From Rapana venosa (taxonomy: Eukaryota; Mollusca; Gastropoda; Neogastropoda; Muricidae): DNA of 64,000 nt. Both the position numbers and the translations under genes were made by a program. The notes beneath the pieces are model-generated. The model made no database searches and was not told the DNA's origin. It worked only from the letters and a program-made list of their open reading frames with translations. Every line of letters begins with the position of its first letter. Position 1 is the first letter of the stretch. Shown in pieces: positions 34,446-47,150 of this stretch. Location of the stretch: NCBI GenBank assembly GCA_028751875.1, contig CM054143.1, positions 64,184,176 through 64,248,175 on the forward strand, given 5' to 3'.

Positions 34446-36069
<1,624 letters not shown>

Positions 36070-38163
36070 TGAAATACAGGAATGATTAGAATCTGACCAC
36101 ATGCCCTTGAAACTAGCCATAACTGTATGTATAATTGCTAGTGTCACAACTAGTGATAAAGAGTATGTTCCAGTTACTAAATACGTCTGGGAGCCCAAAT
36201 GCATGACCAGTTCATTGATAGATTAAGAGACCAGTTTTCAAAAACGAAATTTCTTTGGCAACCTCACAGATAGACTACTCATGTGACGATGCTCTGGAGA
36301 CCCTTTCACAGGCTATCCTGGAGTCAGCATCTTTTATGAAGAAAGAATTTGTAAGCCAAAACCTGTGAACAGTTCTAACAGTTGCTGGTATGCTAAATAA
36401 TGGAAAGAGCCAAAAAAGAAAGTATACAAAGCCCTCAGAAAGTACAATCATAAAAGAGCAAATGCAAATCGAGCACTCTAAATTTATACAAATCCCTGCT
36501 AAGACAAAAAGAAAAGACATGTTAAAAAAGAAAAGGCAAATCAAAAAAAAATTGAATCTGTTCACAATTCACAGGACTTTTGGACAGAAATGAAGGCTTA
36601 TAAACATAAACAACCACGAGGTAAATATAATATCTAAAGAAACATGCTTCAACCATTTCAATTTCTTGTTGAATGAGAGTAACAACACCAACTGCTTTCA
36701 CTTCCAGTGCAGCATTTGATGAAATACCTGACTTTGACAACATTGAAGATAACATTGACAATAAGTGAAACAGAAGTTAAGAATGCAATATGGGATGCAA
36801 AACCAAGAAAAGTTTCTGGGCCAGATGATAATAAATGAAGTCCTTAAATCAATAGAGGTTACATCCCTTGTAAAACTATTCAACACATTGTTTAACCATG
36901 GACTTTATCCCAAAGAATAGCTAAAAGCTACAATTGTCCCTCTTTGAGAAAGGGAGACCGAGAAAATCCAGGAAACTATTGCAGTACCACCTTGCTAAGC
37001 TGTGTCAGTAAGTTATTAACTCATACTCTTAACACTGAACTAGCAAAATGGGCTGAAAGCAGTAATAAAATTTTAGAATCACAAGCAGGGTTTTGCATAG
37101 ACTATAGAACTAAAGACCATTTTCCCACTATATGCTATTGTGCAAAAATATCTATTCCAAAAGAAAAAAAATGTTGCCTTTGTGGACTTCCAGAAAGCTG
37201 TGGACACTGTAAACAGAAGTGTCTTGTAGAAAATCTTCATAAAGGTAGGTATATACATGCTGTGTACTACAGGATGGTCTGATTGCTTTGAATGCTTTCA
37301 GAGCCTCAAACAGTGTTGTCTTGCTCCACCAACTTGACTTTCCCTTTTGATAAATGATCTTGCAACATATATCAAAAACAATGGAATCACAGAATTTAGC
37401 TTAGTCAAAATGCCACAGAATCATTCCTCCTGATGTTTGCAGATGACCTGTTACTTTTTTCTTACTCCCCTGTAAGCTTACAAAACTAGCTGAACAATTT
37501 ATATCACATTGCTGACAAATTTGGGTTGAAGGTAAATCTTGAAAAAAACTAAAATAGTGTATTTCGGAATGATCGACACATCAAAATATGAGCATTGCCA
37601 TTTTGGACATCAAAGATAGAAGTTGTTAACTCATATAAATATTTTGGTTTTATTTTCTCAAGGCTCTTGAGTTTGAATACTGCCACAGAAAGCTTGATGA
37701 CAAAAGCTAAAAAATAAGAGATATGTAGGACACTTCGTAATTTGGATTGCCTTTCCCTCAAGATATTCTTTAAAGTTTTTGATGCCGTGTTGCTCCTATA
37801 TTACTGTATGCAGCTGAGGTGAGGGCTATCCAAGAGTTTAATCAGATCGAGAAAGTCCATCTGGTTGCATGTAAACGCTTAAGCTTTCTAAATGTTAGTC
37901 TGTATACACCAAGCTATATGGTATATTATGGAGAATTAGGACTTTGTCCTCTCATTGTTCTGTAAGCTGTCAGAAGTGTGTTTTCTTGGCTACGACTGTG
38001 CTCCTTACCTAGTTAGAGATATGCTAACATGGCTTAGCATATGTTAAAAATTGTTAGATGAAAAAGGTCATTTAGCTTGAGCTACACAAATCAGAAATCT
38101 TCTCTGCTCCTCTGGATACCCTGGCTCTTACAAGGAGTCGGAGATCAGAAAGCATTATTATGT

Positions 38164-38452
38164 AAAGGTAAAGGAGTCCCATAACCTATAAGGTCGTAGG
38201 GGAGCGAGGCGTCAGAGACATCACTTCTCTAGGGCCAGCATATTGAGGGCGGCGCCCATCTCCTCTCCCTCGCTGCTTTACCTTCCCTGACCCTAAAGAG
38301 GGCAGGCACCCATTTACAGCTGGGTGAACTGGGGGAACTGTACTGAAGCCAAGGCGCGCAAACGGTCATCCATCCAACTGGTAACCACGCTCGACGCTGC
38401 TTAACTTGGCTGGGGGAAAGCGAGTGCTCCGACCACTGAGCTATCCCGTCCC
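38164..38452 (-). mobile_element. SINE-C, intact copy with 11-bp target-site duplication
   Basis: Flanked by perfect CATTATTATGT at 38153-38163 and 38453-38463. On the minus strand the head starts GGGGACGGGATAGCTCAGTG (tRNA A-box style), followed by AAGTTAAGCAGCGTCGAGCG and GGTTACCAGTTGGATGGATG with GACCG. This closely tracks the 5S rRNA box A, intermediate element and box C. A G-rich body follows, then a tail of TTTACC units. Confidence 0.92.
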
Positions 38453-38640
38453 CATTATTATGTGAATTCAAGCAAATAATGATGATTGCTTCAGACAATA
38501 ATAATCGGAAAAAATAGCCACTAGACCATGCTAAAATCTGTATGGTTCCTTCAAAAGTGTATTAGAATCATAGAAGTACATTGGCTTAATCACTTCCAGG
38601 TATATACGTCCTATGTTTATAGGATTCAGATTGGAAGTAA

Positions 38641-38936
38641 AGTAAAACGGCAAAGGCATCTCATAACCTATAAGGTCGTAGGGGAGCGAAGCGTCAGAGA
38701 CCTCACTTCTCTAGGTGCCAGCATGTTGAGGGCGGCGCCCATCTCCTCTCCCTCGCTGCTTTACCTTCCCTGACCCTAAAGAGGCAGGTACCCATTTACA
38801 GCTGGGAGAACTGGGGAACTGTACTGAAGCCATGGCACACAAAGGTCACACATCCAAGTGGTAACCACGCTCGATGCTGTTTAACCTTGGCTGGGGGAAT
38901 GCTAGAGCTCAGACCACTGAGCTATCCTGTCCTATC
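38641..38936 (-). mobile_element. SINE-C, second copy in the same LINE
   Basis: Flanked by ATTGGAAGTAA (38630-38640) and ATTGGGAGTAA (38937-38947), one mismatch. Same head, 5S-like part and body as the previous copy, with more substitutions in the head (for example GCTAGAGCTCAGACC). Confidence 0.88.
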
Positions 38937-39077
38937 ATTGGGAGTAACAATTAAAAAGCAACAAATTTAGATATACGCCAGATAACAGTTGCCTGGTTTG
39001 TTCGAATTGTAATCATGCACCTGAAGATGAAATCCACTTCCTTTTCTACTGCCCGGCATACAACGACTTGCGGAAAT

Positions 39078-39590
39078 CTCTATCTATCTATCTGTCCCGT
39101 AGTCTGACGACCGTGGGGGCACCCTCAAAGACTCAACAACCAGTTCCCCCCATTTCTCTCTCTGTTCTGCCTTTCTCAGGGTTTCGTTGAGTTCTAGGCC
39201 TGTCCATTCGCTGATGTTATCCTCCCAGCTCTTCCTTGGTCTGCCTCTTCTTCTTCCTCCTTGGACAGTGCCTTGTAAAACTGTCTTTACAAGTCCTTTG
39301 GATCTTGTGACATGCCCATACCATTTAAGTTTACGTTTTTTTCACGATCGTTAGAAGGTTCTCATAGGGTCCAATGGTTTGCTGGATTCTGTTATGCACG
39401 CTTTCGTTGCTTATGTGGTCTTTGTAGGAGATGCCAAGGAGTCTCCGAAAGCATCTCATCTCCACCGCCTGTACTCTTCTCTCCAAATCTGCAGTCAGGG
39501 TCCATGATTCACAGGCATACAGAAATATGGATATGACAAGGGAGCGCATTAGTCTGATCTTGGAGATAAGTGAGATATTTTTTATAAAAA
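39078..39590 (-). mobile_element. RTE-like LINE 3' piece with 10-bp target-site duplication
   Basis: Flanked by perfect TTGCGGAAAT at 39068-39077 and 39591-39600. The minus strand encodes LVISIFLYACESWTLTADLE, RRVQAVEMRCFRRLLGISYK, DHISNE and LLTIVKK, then an Arg/Lys-rich tail. It ends in a (GATA)n tract at 39078-39092. The 5' truncation is severe, as usual for target-primed reverse transcription. Confidence 0.93.
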
Positions 39591-39815
39591 TTGCGGAAAT
39601 AGGTATCTGAATAAGGTTAATCTAGAAGATTTCAGATATCAGAAGTTATCACTGTTAGAGTCACAAGAACCTGAACAAGTTGTAGACCCGGCAACATTTA
39701 TATTCTATGCCTTTAAAAACAGAAAATCACAACCCACTTAGGAGCTAAGACATCCTTCAATTAGGTGTTACAGCATATGACATAGAATTGTGCTAGTTCT
39801 GCAAGGGCCAAAGGC

Positions 39816-39818
<3 letters not shown>

Positions 39819-39879
<61 letters not shown>

Positions 39880-39895
39880 CTGTCTGTCTGTGTCT
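39819..39895. repeat. (GT)n microsatellite with CTGT end
   Basis: About 30 GT units followed by CTGTCTGTCTG. It lies within the 3' end of the LINE. Confidence 0.97.
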
Positions 39896-40040
39896 GTGTC
39901 TGTTTTCCCCCTCCTTAGGAACTACTTATTTGAAATGATCTTGTGAACTTGATGATTTGGTGCAGTTGTTTGCATGTACCCATTCCCCCATGTTTATGGA
40001 CACTCTGAGTCTGAAAAATAAAATCTTCTGTCATTTTCAC

Positions 40041-40784
40041 AGACAATAATGGTTACTGTCTGAGCCTTCCACGAGGAAGGAGAAATGGTGGTTTAGTGAT
40101 AGTAGTGTTCAGTTGGAGATTTTTGTCTTGCTGCCTCTCCTCTGCAACATTTTGTCCAGTTGTTCCCCAACCCGCTCATTTCAACCCTGCCTCCAGCCCT
40201 CATGAGCTCCAGTATGGCATGCAAATCATGCGAAGTATGGTGTAAAACATGTCCAGAGAATCTAGAATAAACAAAGAATGTAAGCTACAGCTTCTCATAT
40301 GATTGCTAATCATTGCCTTTTGCTATGAAGTCAACCAATCTTAGAGGTGTCAGAATTAGCCAATTCATATTCTTTAATTCCAGTCATCCCTTTAGGGCTT
40401 TAGAGGATTATGCAAAAAAACCCAACCCAAAACCCAAACAACAAAAACACAGAAAAATAATAACTGAACCCCACAAATTGATATACAACATCCGATCACA
40501 AATGTTAAGAAAATAGGTTTTTATAATGGCAACGTATTATCTTTGTTTATTTCTTAATTATTCTTTGGACGTATTTATATGACATTTCTCATGATCTATA
40601 CTAATAATCTGCATAGCTTTGTGCAGACTTTTTCTTTTTGTTGAAGAAAACAGTTGTTTGTATTTCACATTAGTTGGATATTTTTGCACAATATTTTGTT
40701 GACAAATGTTGACGAGATTCATGAAAGAATGGACAACGAAAACAGTCTTGAAGTTGATCACCAAGATCACTACTGTCGACCAGA
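40041..40784. other. no gene seen
   Basis: AT-rich unique DNA. Short open frames (40313-40516 plus, 40558-40770 minus) lack motifs and splice borders. Confidence 0.45.
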
Positions 40785-40965
40785 GGCCTGAGTGCAGAGA
40801 TTAACACCGTGGATTAGGGACTGGAAGGTCGCAGGTTTGAATCCCAATCCCATAGCAATCCTAGGATTTTTTCGGACTTAGGCAAACTCTCATCCAGAAT
40901 GAGTTTACTCTGCACTCATTTAAAAGAGTGGCACCACACAGTTGAGCTTTAACCACTTTACAGAT
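40785..40965 (+). mobile_element. SINE-D, tRNA-derived
   Basis: Contains CTGAGTGCAGAGATTAACAC (A-box-like), then GGAAGGTCGCAGGTTTGAAT with CCC (B box GGTTTGAATCC), and a short body ending in CTGCACTCATTTAAAAGAGT. Unlike SINE-A, -B and -C in body and tail. Only one copy in the window. Confidence 0.7.
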
Positions 40966-41545
40966 GCGATTTTGGGTTTTGTTCAAAACACCCCGCCAAC
41001 ACTGCAGGTGTATGTATCTCTCCTGCCCTGTTGACGCCGGGATATCTTATGATAGGAGGGGTAGAGCACAGCCCTGTTTCGAAGTCTCAAAGCACATGCA
41101 CTTCCATAACAACATCGTTACATATTTCTCATCATCATTAATCAGAATGACTAAAACAAAATCAATCCCTGATTTGTGAGCCCTCCCTCCCCATTGCTCT
41201 GGTCTTGTGGTGATCTCAGTTTTGGTTTCCCATACTCTTTTGTGTCTGTGGTGAGTTTGTGTCAAACCTTCGGGGTTGGTGGTTCACAGAAGAAGATCCT
41301 CTGATGGACTTTGTGGTGTTTGCATCCAGGATGGGCATCTCACCATTTTATGTACATGTCAAGCCATCATTTTTCATAGTTATCCCCCTTCTTCTCCCTC
41401 ATTTTAGCGTAATTGAAGCCACCTATTTTGACGTCATGTCTAAGCTTTTACGTAAATGTTTCATCTGAGTAAACTCCAAACATCCAAAGAGGGCGCTTCT
41501 AATAGGCAGTTGCTGTATTGAAAACTTAGCCTTGCCAGAGACTAG

Positions 41546-41603
41546 ATGCACCTGATGTTTCTGTCAGTTGTAGTTCTCTTGTGCAGTTTGGTGCATTGTC
41601 ACG
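41546..41603 (+). CDS. candidate first exon, signal peptide
   Basis: An ATG opens a 19-codon frame, MHLMFLSVVVLLCSLVHCH, followed after one more base by the donor GTAAGA (phase 1). The peptide has the charge-light start, hydrophobic core and small residues before the cut of a classical secretion signal. A phase-1 first intron is the usual partner of extracellular-domain exons, as at 12582 and 19060, and of the terminal exon at 47151. It could start a second receptor or secreted gene. No promoter motif is obvious upstream. Evidence is short, so moderate caution applies. Confidence 0.4.
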
Positions 41604-42016
41604 GTAAGATTTGTTGAACAGTTCAATTCTAGGTTAAATATATAACTGCGTGTTTAATATTTCAATATTCCACATAATTGTGTAGGCCTAGGCTAACTGA
41701 ACATTTTCAACAAATCAAAAATTAAGACAAGAAGGTCTTTGTTCACAGATGCAAAACCCAAACTTGCACATTTCTGTAGAGTTACATTTGTTAATATTTG
41801 TAATTATCTCTTGAATTTCAAGTGGCACAGTATGCCCATACTCCGATTTTGAATGGTGATTTTTTTCTTAGTTGAAGACTGATTATTTCAAATGAAGACA
41901 TTTTAACATGTTGTATACCAAGCAGTCAGAAATTACTCAGTCTGTGAACAAAGAGGTGATTCATAAGTCTTAGATTTTAAAGTCAATCCAGTCTCTAACC
42001 CTACTGCTGCTGGTGC
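41604..42016. other. probable intron, no other feature
   Basis: AT-rich and without repeats I recognise; would be intron 1 if the 41546 exon is real. Confidence 0.35.
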
Positions 42017-42029
42017 TGCTGGTGCTAAT

Positions 42030-42160
42030 TGTGCGACTACTACTACTACTACTACTACTTAGTAGTACCACCACCACCACCACCACCATCACCACTACTA
42101 CTACTACTACTACTATACTACTACTACTATTCTACTACTACTACTACTACTACTAGATCT
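42030..42160. repeat. (ACT)n and (ACC)n trinucleotide tract
   Basis: ACT units with an ACC block at about 42067-42088. Confidence 0.95.
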
Positions 42161-42179
42161 TACCGTTTTTTGTTATGTT

Positions 42180-42400
42180 GTATTGTTCACCTGTACACTC
42201 CCTCTCGTTGCCTCCACTCTGCTGCAGACACCTTATGCTTACAAACACCTAGATTCAAACAATTCACCGTTGGCCCTCGCTCTTTTCTGTTTCTGGTCAT
42301 CGATCTGGAATGCAAGCCCTTTGATTTGTTTTTACAAGATATAGCGTTAGATAAATTCCATATATCATTAGTTTTGTCCAGAGTGTTATAGAAGTAGACT
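42180..42400 (+). mobile_element. CR1-type LINE 3' fragment with internal deletion
   Basis: Reads CACCTGTACACTCCCTCTCG, then the SAADTLCLQTPRF stretch and TGGAATGCAAGCCCTTTGAT, with a jump from the coding end directly into the terminal AAGATATAGCG word. Confidence 0.8.
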
Positions 42401-42429
42401 TCATGCATGCAGACCTGGAAGTAGATGAC

Positions 42430-42690
42430 TCATCACCCAGCAAAAGTGTATGACGTGTGTGTGTGTGTGTGTGTGCCGCTTTTGAAAAACCGGTTTTCAC
42501 TGACGTAACTTTTATTTCATAGATTTGGTCTGCAGCCTACCATGTTTGTAATATTTGTTTAAACTATTAATTGTTTGTTGTTAGTTGCATGACTGTAAGA
42601 ATAGGTTGAATGCAAGCGCTTTGATTTGTGTTTGCAAGATATAGCGCTATATAAATTCCATTTATTATTACTATTATCATTATCATATTT
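42430..42690 (+). mobile_element. CR1-type LINE 3' UTR
   Basis: Matches 22750-23000: GCAAAAGTGTATGACGTGTG, TTTGGTCTGCAGCCTACCAT, TTGTTTAAACTATTAATTGT and the terminal GATATAGCGCTATATAAATT with (ATT)n. It ends about 30 bp from the predicted exon 42720-43214. Confidence 0.85.
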
Positions 42691-42719
42691 ATTATAATTA
42701 TCATAATCATTAGACTGAC

Positions 42720-43214
42720 AGGGACTTTGTCAGCCATGAAATAGCTCTCGCAAAGCCATTCTAGCTGGTTTATTGCTTTATCAAAGTCATGCAGACCTGG
42801 ATGTAGTCTGCAGTGGTCAATAAAAGTATCATGGATGGGAAGAAAGGTGTAGATGTAAGCAGTGTCTTTCAATGCTGTCATAAATTTCTGCTGCAGATAA
42901 GCAGCAGGTGGTTGTTTTTCCAATTGTGTGAATATGAAATATTGCTCCTCTCATGCAGCGTGTAATGGAAACATCACCTCTGTCCCTCTGCCGGATGATT
43001 ATGTAGTCCAGCATGCCCTGGACTATGGGTTGGCAGAAAGAAACAGGATCAGGGATGGAGGGAGACCTGTGTGCACTACACTGACATAGAGAGAGGAAGC
43101 ATGTCAAGAACTGATCCATTGTGGCTGTAAGCTGCCTGTGGAGAACGTATGCTGTCAATCCTTCAAAGCCAGTTTGCAGTGCATGGCCTTGTGTACATGG
43201 GGTGGATGTGATGA
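42720..43214 (-). CDS. unrecognised minus-strand exon with one frameshift
   Basis: On the minus strand an acceptor (CCCTACTGCAG) opens a phase-1 frame reading ITSTPCTQGHALQTGFEGLT, VLHRQLTATMDQFLTCFLSL and MLDYIIIRQRDRGDVSITRC. After a one-base shift in a GGAAAAACA run near 42925 it continues AAYLQQKFMTALKDTAYIYT, HDTFIDHCRLHPGLHDFDKA and INQLEWLCESYFMADK. A GTCAGT donor is possible at 42714-42719. The composition is helical and soluble, like an alpha-solenoid or regulatory protein, but I cannot name a family. The shift at a homopolymer may be a sequence error. Its entry phase matches the exit phase of the exon at 63042-63262, so one gene with a very long intron is possible, though unproven. 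Confidence 0.45.
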
Positions 43215-43271
43215 CTGCAGTAGGGATCAGAGCACATGACAGCACTTTCCCTTTTCCTGAAAGTCCAGGTG

Positions 43272-43273
<2 letters not shown>

Positions 43274-43332
<59 letters not shown>

Positions 43333-43348
43333 GTGTGTGTGTGATCTG
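43274..43348. repeat. (GT)n microsatellite
   Basis: About 35 GT units with one TTG interruption. Confidence 0.98.
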
Positions 43349-43394
43349 TGAACACTTTCAAGTGGTTGTGCGTGTTTTATTCTAATTTTATTTT

Positions 43395-43715
43395 ATTCTT
43401 ACTTTGAGGATTATGGAATAAGCACTCGTGTGCTTTTCTTCATCCCTTCCCTGTATGTATGCCGGGTTTTTTTGGTAAATTTTGCCATCCGTGACCACCA
43501 GCACACAATGGCCTACTCTTCCAAAAACTGGAACGGGTTTTAACATGTGCGCAAGATGTTCTGTATGCGCTGGCACACTGGACCTCAGTTTATTGTCTCA
43601 TCCGAAAGACTTTTGGGGAGTGTGGAGTCGGCACTGGAAAAATCCTCTTGAACAAAAATCGAACCTGGGTCAGCAGGTCACGAATACATCACTCTAAACA
43701 ACTGGCTATCCCGTA
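43395..43715 (-). mobile_element. SINE-B, near complete
   Basis: On the minus strand: the head ending GGGATAGCCAGTTGTTTAGA, the B-box region GGTTCGATTTTTG, ATGAGACAATAAACTGAGGT, GCAGAACATCTTGCGCA-like words, then the tail with TTATTCCATAATCCTCAAAG. Substitutions throughout indicate an older copy. Confidence 0.85.
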
Positions 43716-44414
43716 TGTGTGTGTGTGTGTGTGAGTGTGAGTGTGTGCGTCTGTGGTTTTTGTTTTTGTTTCTACTATTGCTGCTGTTCCTACTAGTATT
43801 GGTCAAGTGTTGTTCTCCTCTTTCTACAAATCCTTGTCAACCAAATCAGTGAACGTCATCATCACACTGTCACAGCACACATGTGTGTGTATGCATCTTT
43901 GTGTGTGCATGCGCGTGCATGCATGTGTGTGTGTGTGAATGAAGATATACTTCAGCCCCATACATTTTAAAGCATAAAATGAAATCCTGGAGCCGTGCTT
44001 TTGTTAGAGAAACAAAGCGATTTTTTTTCAAATGTTTATGCATGATCGAATATGCAGAAAAAATCTATAAATCCTTGCTGTGTGTATTCTTGAATCATTT
44101 TTGACGCCACAAAGAAACTATGTACAATCAATTAAGAGCTGCTTCAAAAATAAGAAGATGAATAAGTAAAGATACGTTACAGTTTTTGCGGTCTTTGATA
44201 AGTGGGCCATATTATCTTTGATCATCAAAATAAGTGAGAAACAAATGGCCAATATGATGTTTCGCATGCCAATATTATAGAGGAGGGTCCAAAGTATGTG
44301 TATGCTAAAATTCAGCCCGTCACTCTCATTTGCAGGGTTTGGACAATATTCCTGCATTGGCAGCTGGACTACAATGATTGGTTTGGAGAGTTGTAGTGAG
44401 GGGGGGTTGACAAT
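43716..44414. other. no gene confirmed
   Basis: Contains short GT tracts near 43720 and 43930 and AT-rich sequence. An acceptor-like CATTTGCAG at 44327-44335 precedes a short frame of no known type. Confidence 0.35.
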
Positions 44415-44515
44415 GACAATGACAAATTCTTTTATTTCAAGGATAATGAACAAGCACACATGTGCTTTTTTACATCCAGTCCCTTCCCTTAGGGATATAT
44501 ACAAAATAAAATAAA
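44415..44515 (-). mobile_element. SINE-B tail fragment
   Basis: TTCTTTTATTTCAAGGATAA to ACATGTGCTTTTTTACATCC, matching the tail side of the other copies. Confidence 0.7.
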
Positions 44516-44551
44516 GCCCATACTCACACAGTAAACGGGAAAACAAATCTA

Positions 44552-44564
44552 CACACACACACCA

Positions 44565-44642
<78 letters not shown>
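44552..44642. repeat. (CA)n microsatellite
   Basis: Mostly perfect CA units with short AACACAT interruptions. Confidence 0.97.
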
Positions 44643-44643
<1 letters not shown>

Positions 44644-44699
44644 CACCGAAAAGAGAGAGAAAAAAAAGCCACAACAAATAATAAAGACAGAAAAACAGT

Positions 44700-44992
44700 A
44701 GGTAAAGGTAAAGGAGTCCCATAACCTATAAGGTCGTAGGGGAGCGAGGCGTCAGAGACCTCACTTCTCTAGGGCCAGCAAATTGAGGGCGGCGCCCATC
44801 TCCTCTCCCTCGCTGCTTTACCTTCCCTGACCCTAAAGAGGGCAGGTACCCATTTACAACTGGGTGAACTGGGGGAACTGTACTGAAGCCAAGGCGCGCA
44901 AACGGTCACCCATCCAACTGGTAACCACGCTCGATGCTGACTTGGCTGGGGGAAAGCGAGTGCTCCGACCACTGAGCTATCCCGTCCCCAGA
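44700..44992 (-). mobile_element. SINE-C, near complete
   Basis: Same architecture as 38164-38452, with the 5S-like words GTGGTTACCAGTTGGATGGG and TGACCG intact and a short deletion of TTAAG in the box-A-like part. The tail on the minus strand ends in TTTACCTTTACC units. No clear target-site duplication. Confidence 0.9.
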
Positions 44993-45332
44993 AGAGTAAA
45001 ACAAAAATCAACAACACAGAAACAACAACAAAAAATAGCAAGAAACCAAGAGCAAAAGTAAAGCAGCAACAACAAGAGGAGAGGGGACAACCGATTAATC
45101 CCCCTTCCACAAAAAAATCACAAACCAAACAAAACAAAGTAAAAAACCTCCCTATTATAAGGGAGAACAAACCATGTAAATAGTGTCCTTTTTGCTAACA
45201 GAAAGAAACGTCAAAAAATTCATTGTACTTTTATGGGACAGCAACAGCAATAGTAAACTAAACAAAAACAAATATTATATCAGCAGACTTAGGAGATTAT
45301 GCAAAAGCAATTTGCATCCCCATGCACACACA
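44993..45332. other. A-rich unique sequence
   Basis: Low GC, A/C-rich strand. No gene seen. Confidence 0.45.
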
Positions 45333-45394
45333 CACACACGCACGCACGCACGCACGCACGCACGCGCGCGCGTAGACACAGAAACACACATACA

Positions 45395-45637
45395 TTTCAT
45401 TTCATTTTTCATTTATACCACTTTAAGTCACGAGATTTCTCTGCGTGAAATTCGGGCTGCTCTCCCCGAGGAGAGCACGTCGCCACAAGAGCAGCGCCAC
45501 CCTTCTTTTTTTTTTTTTGGTCTGCAACTGTATTTCTTTCCCTATCAGAGTGGCTTTTTCTAAGAATTTTGCCAGGGACAACTCTCTTGTTGCCGTGGGT
45601 TCTTTTACGTGCGCTGCATAATTTTCTGTAACACACG

Positions 45638-45668
<31 letters not shown>

Positions 45669-45815
45669 TAGCGCCCAGACCACCACTTATGGTCTAATGG
45701 ATGAGGAAAAAGTTTCGGGCCCAGACGGGATACGAACCACCATACACTTCCGACCCGGACTTTTCGCTTTCTAGACAGGCGCGTTACCTCTAGACCACCG
45801 ATCCACCGCGCATAG
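45395..45815 (-). mobile_element. SINE-A, complete reference copy
   Basis: On the minus strand the head reads TGGATCGGTGGTCTAGAGGT with AACGCG (A box) and GGTGGTTCGTATCCCG (B box). The central words are TTTCGGATGAGACGATAAAC and GAGGTCCCGTGTG, then AAAGAACCCACGGCAACAAG, then AGTTGTCCCTGGCAAAATTC. The 3' end has CACTTTAAGTGG-type words and ATGAAATG repeats. A (CA/CG)-rich microsatellite precedes it (45330-45375). Confidence 0.92.
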
Positions 45816-46107
45816 ACACACACACACAGTGAGGGTGGTGGAGAGAGGTAGGAGGGAGAGGGGGCAAAGGAGAGATAGATATCCAGGGGAACATGACAAG
45901 ATCTCAAAAGTTGGCTTATGTTTCATGTGTGTGGAAGGTGGTGATTTTGACCAGGTAGGCCCCTACTCAGCAATGTACTAATTTAAAAGTTGGTTTTATT
46001 ATTATGTCATCCATTCAGCCTAAGGAAGTTTCAGATGGAAGTGAAAATTTGCTGACTGAAATAAAAGGAGAAATAAAGTTGAGCAAAGTTGTGTTTTATT
46101 ACCATTT

Positions 46108-46110
<3 letters not shown>
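45816..46110. other. no gene seen
   Basis: Unique sequence with a purine-rich GGAGAGAGG patch. Confidence 0.4.
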
Positions 46111-46184
<74 letters not shown>

Positions 46185-46186
46185 TA
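46111..46186. repeat. (TA)n microsatellite
   Basis: About 36 TA units, able to extrude or fold into a cruciform. Confidence 0.98.
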
Positions 46187-46284
46187 TATGTCTGTGTGTG
46201 TGTATCTAACGTTGATAGTAATATGTTTATAACACTTATGTCATATACCCACTCTGCATACCCATCATTCTTTTGTATTGTGTA

Positions 46285-46285
46285 C

Positions 46286-46347
<62 letters not shown>
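46285..46347. repeat. (GA)n microsatellite
   Basis: About 30 GA units with one GG interruption. Confidence 0.98.
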
Positions 46348-47150
46348 ATCCATTTTTATTCTTCTGTTTATAGAGTTTAATATGTAAAGTTGTGATTAGA
46401 AGTGCGATCATCCATACGCACATTGTAGGTAAAGCTGTTTTGGGGGCTGATAATACTCTGGAATCATCGCCTTTCTCATCAATCAGAATAGAGTGCTGGG
46501 TTTAGGGGAAATGTAATGGCGCCAGGTATTGGACTATTATAAGTGCACTAGACTAAAATTCGTAACAGTTGTGACTCCGAGTTTGAACACTAATGGAGAG
46601 TGGAGAAAACACCAGCAAAAAAGTTGATATGGGACATTGCCAAAATCATCATGACGAATGTACGGAGGCCTCCAAGTCTCAGATCTATCATTTGCAATTT
46701 CTAGGCAATCAGAATTAAAAGCCTATCAATGTATTCACTGGGTGATAGCATCAATCTTTGTGTTAGTGACAACAAATTCTGCAAGATGTTGTCTACTATT
46801 TAAACACTAGTCAGGAAAAGCTCTTGTAAACTGACTTGATTTGAATTTTCAAGTCAACCCTGGCCCTCAAGCTTTAGCTAGGACATTAAATTGCCTCACT
46901 TTCCAGGCAACGTGTTGTGTTGAATTCCACTGTTTTTGAGATCATAAAGTACTTGAACTGATTAGTAAGTGAAACCTGGTGGAAGCTATCCCACTCTAAA
47001 CTGCTGAGTGCATGCTGTGCCTCTTCATGTCAAACATCCCACTGACCAGAATTGACCTGCTCTTTTACCAAAGGGATATGGGATGTTAATGAGTGTGCAA
47101 GATTGTCTGTTGTAAGTTTGAGCTGACTCATTGAAAATGTCTATTTTCAG
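46348..47150. other. probable intron upstream of the 47151 exon
   Basis: Unique sequence, no transposon recognised. It ends in CTATTTTCAG, a good acceptor. Confidence 0.4.

Larger units (their letters stand above)
36070..40040 (+). mobile_element. LINE relic with zinc-finger-like C-terminus, hosting three insertions
   Basis: Plus strand in broken frames: a KKVYKALRKYNHKRANANRA-type linker (36415), KVSGPDD (36810), GDRENPGNYCSTTLLSCVSK (36950), AGFCIDYRTKDHF (37087), an FQKAFDTVN-like stretch disguised by frameshift (37175), and a YFGF-like block (37640). The C-terminal CLVCSNCNHAPEDEIHFLFY and CPAYNDLRK follow (39000-39075), continuing after an insertion with YLNKVNLEDFRYQKLSLLES (39605). 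An AATAAAATCTTCTGTC-type end is near 40010-40035. SINE-C copies at 38164 and 38641 and an RTE piece at 39078 interrupt it. Many stops; inactive. Clade not assigned. Confidence 0.8.

Noticed and set aside
44118..44639. A 173-codon minus-strand frame beginning in Val/Cys repeats
   Set aside because: The first part is the (CA)n tract and the middle is a SINE-B tail. The remainder shows no motif.
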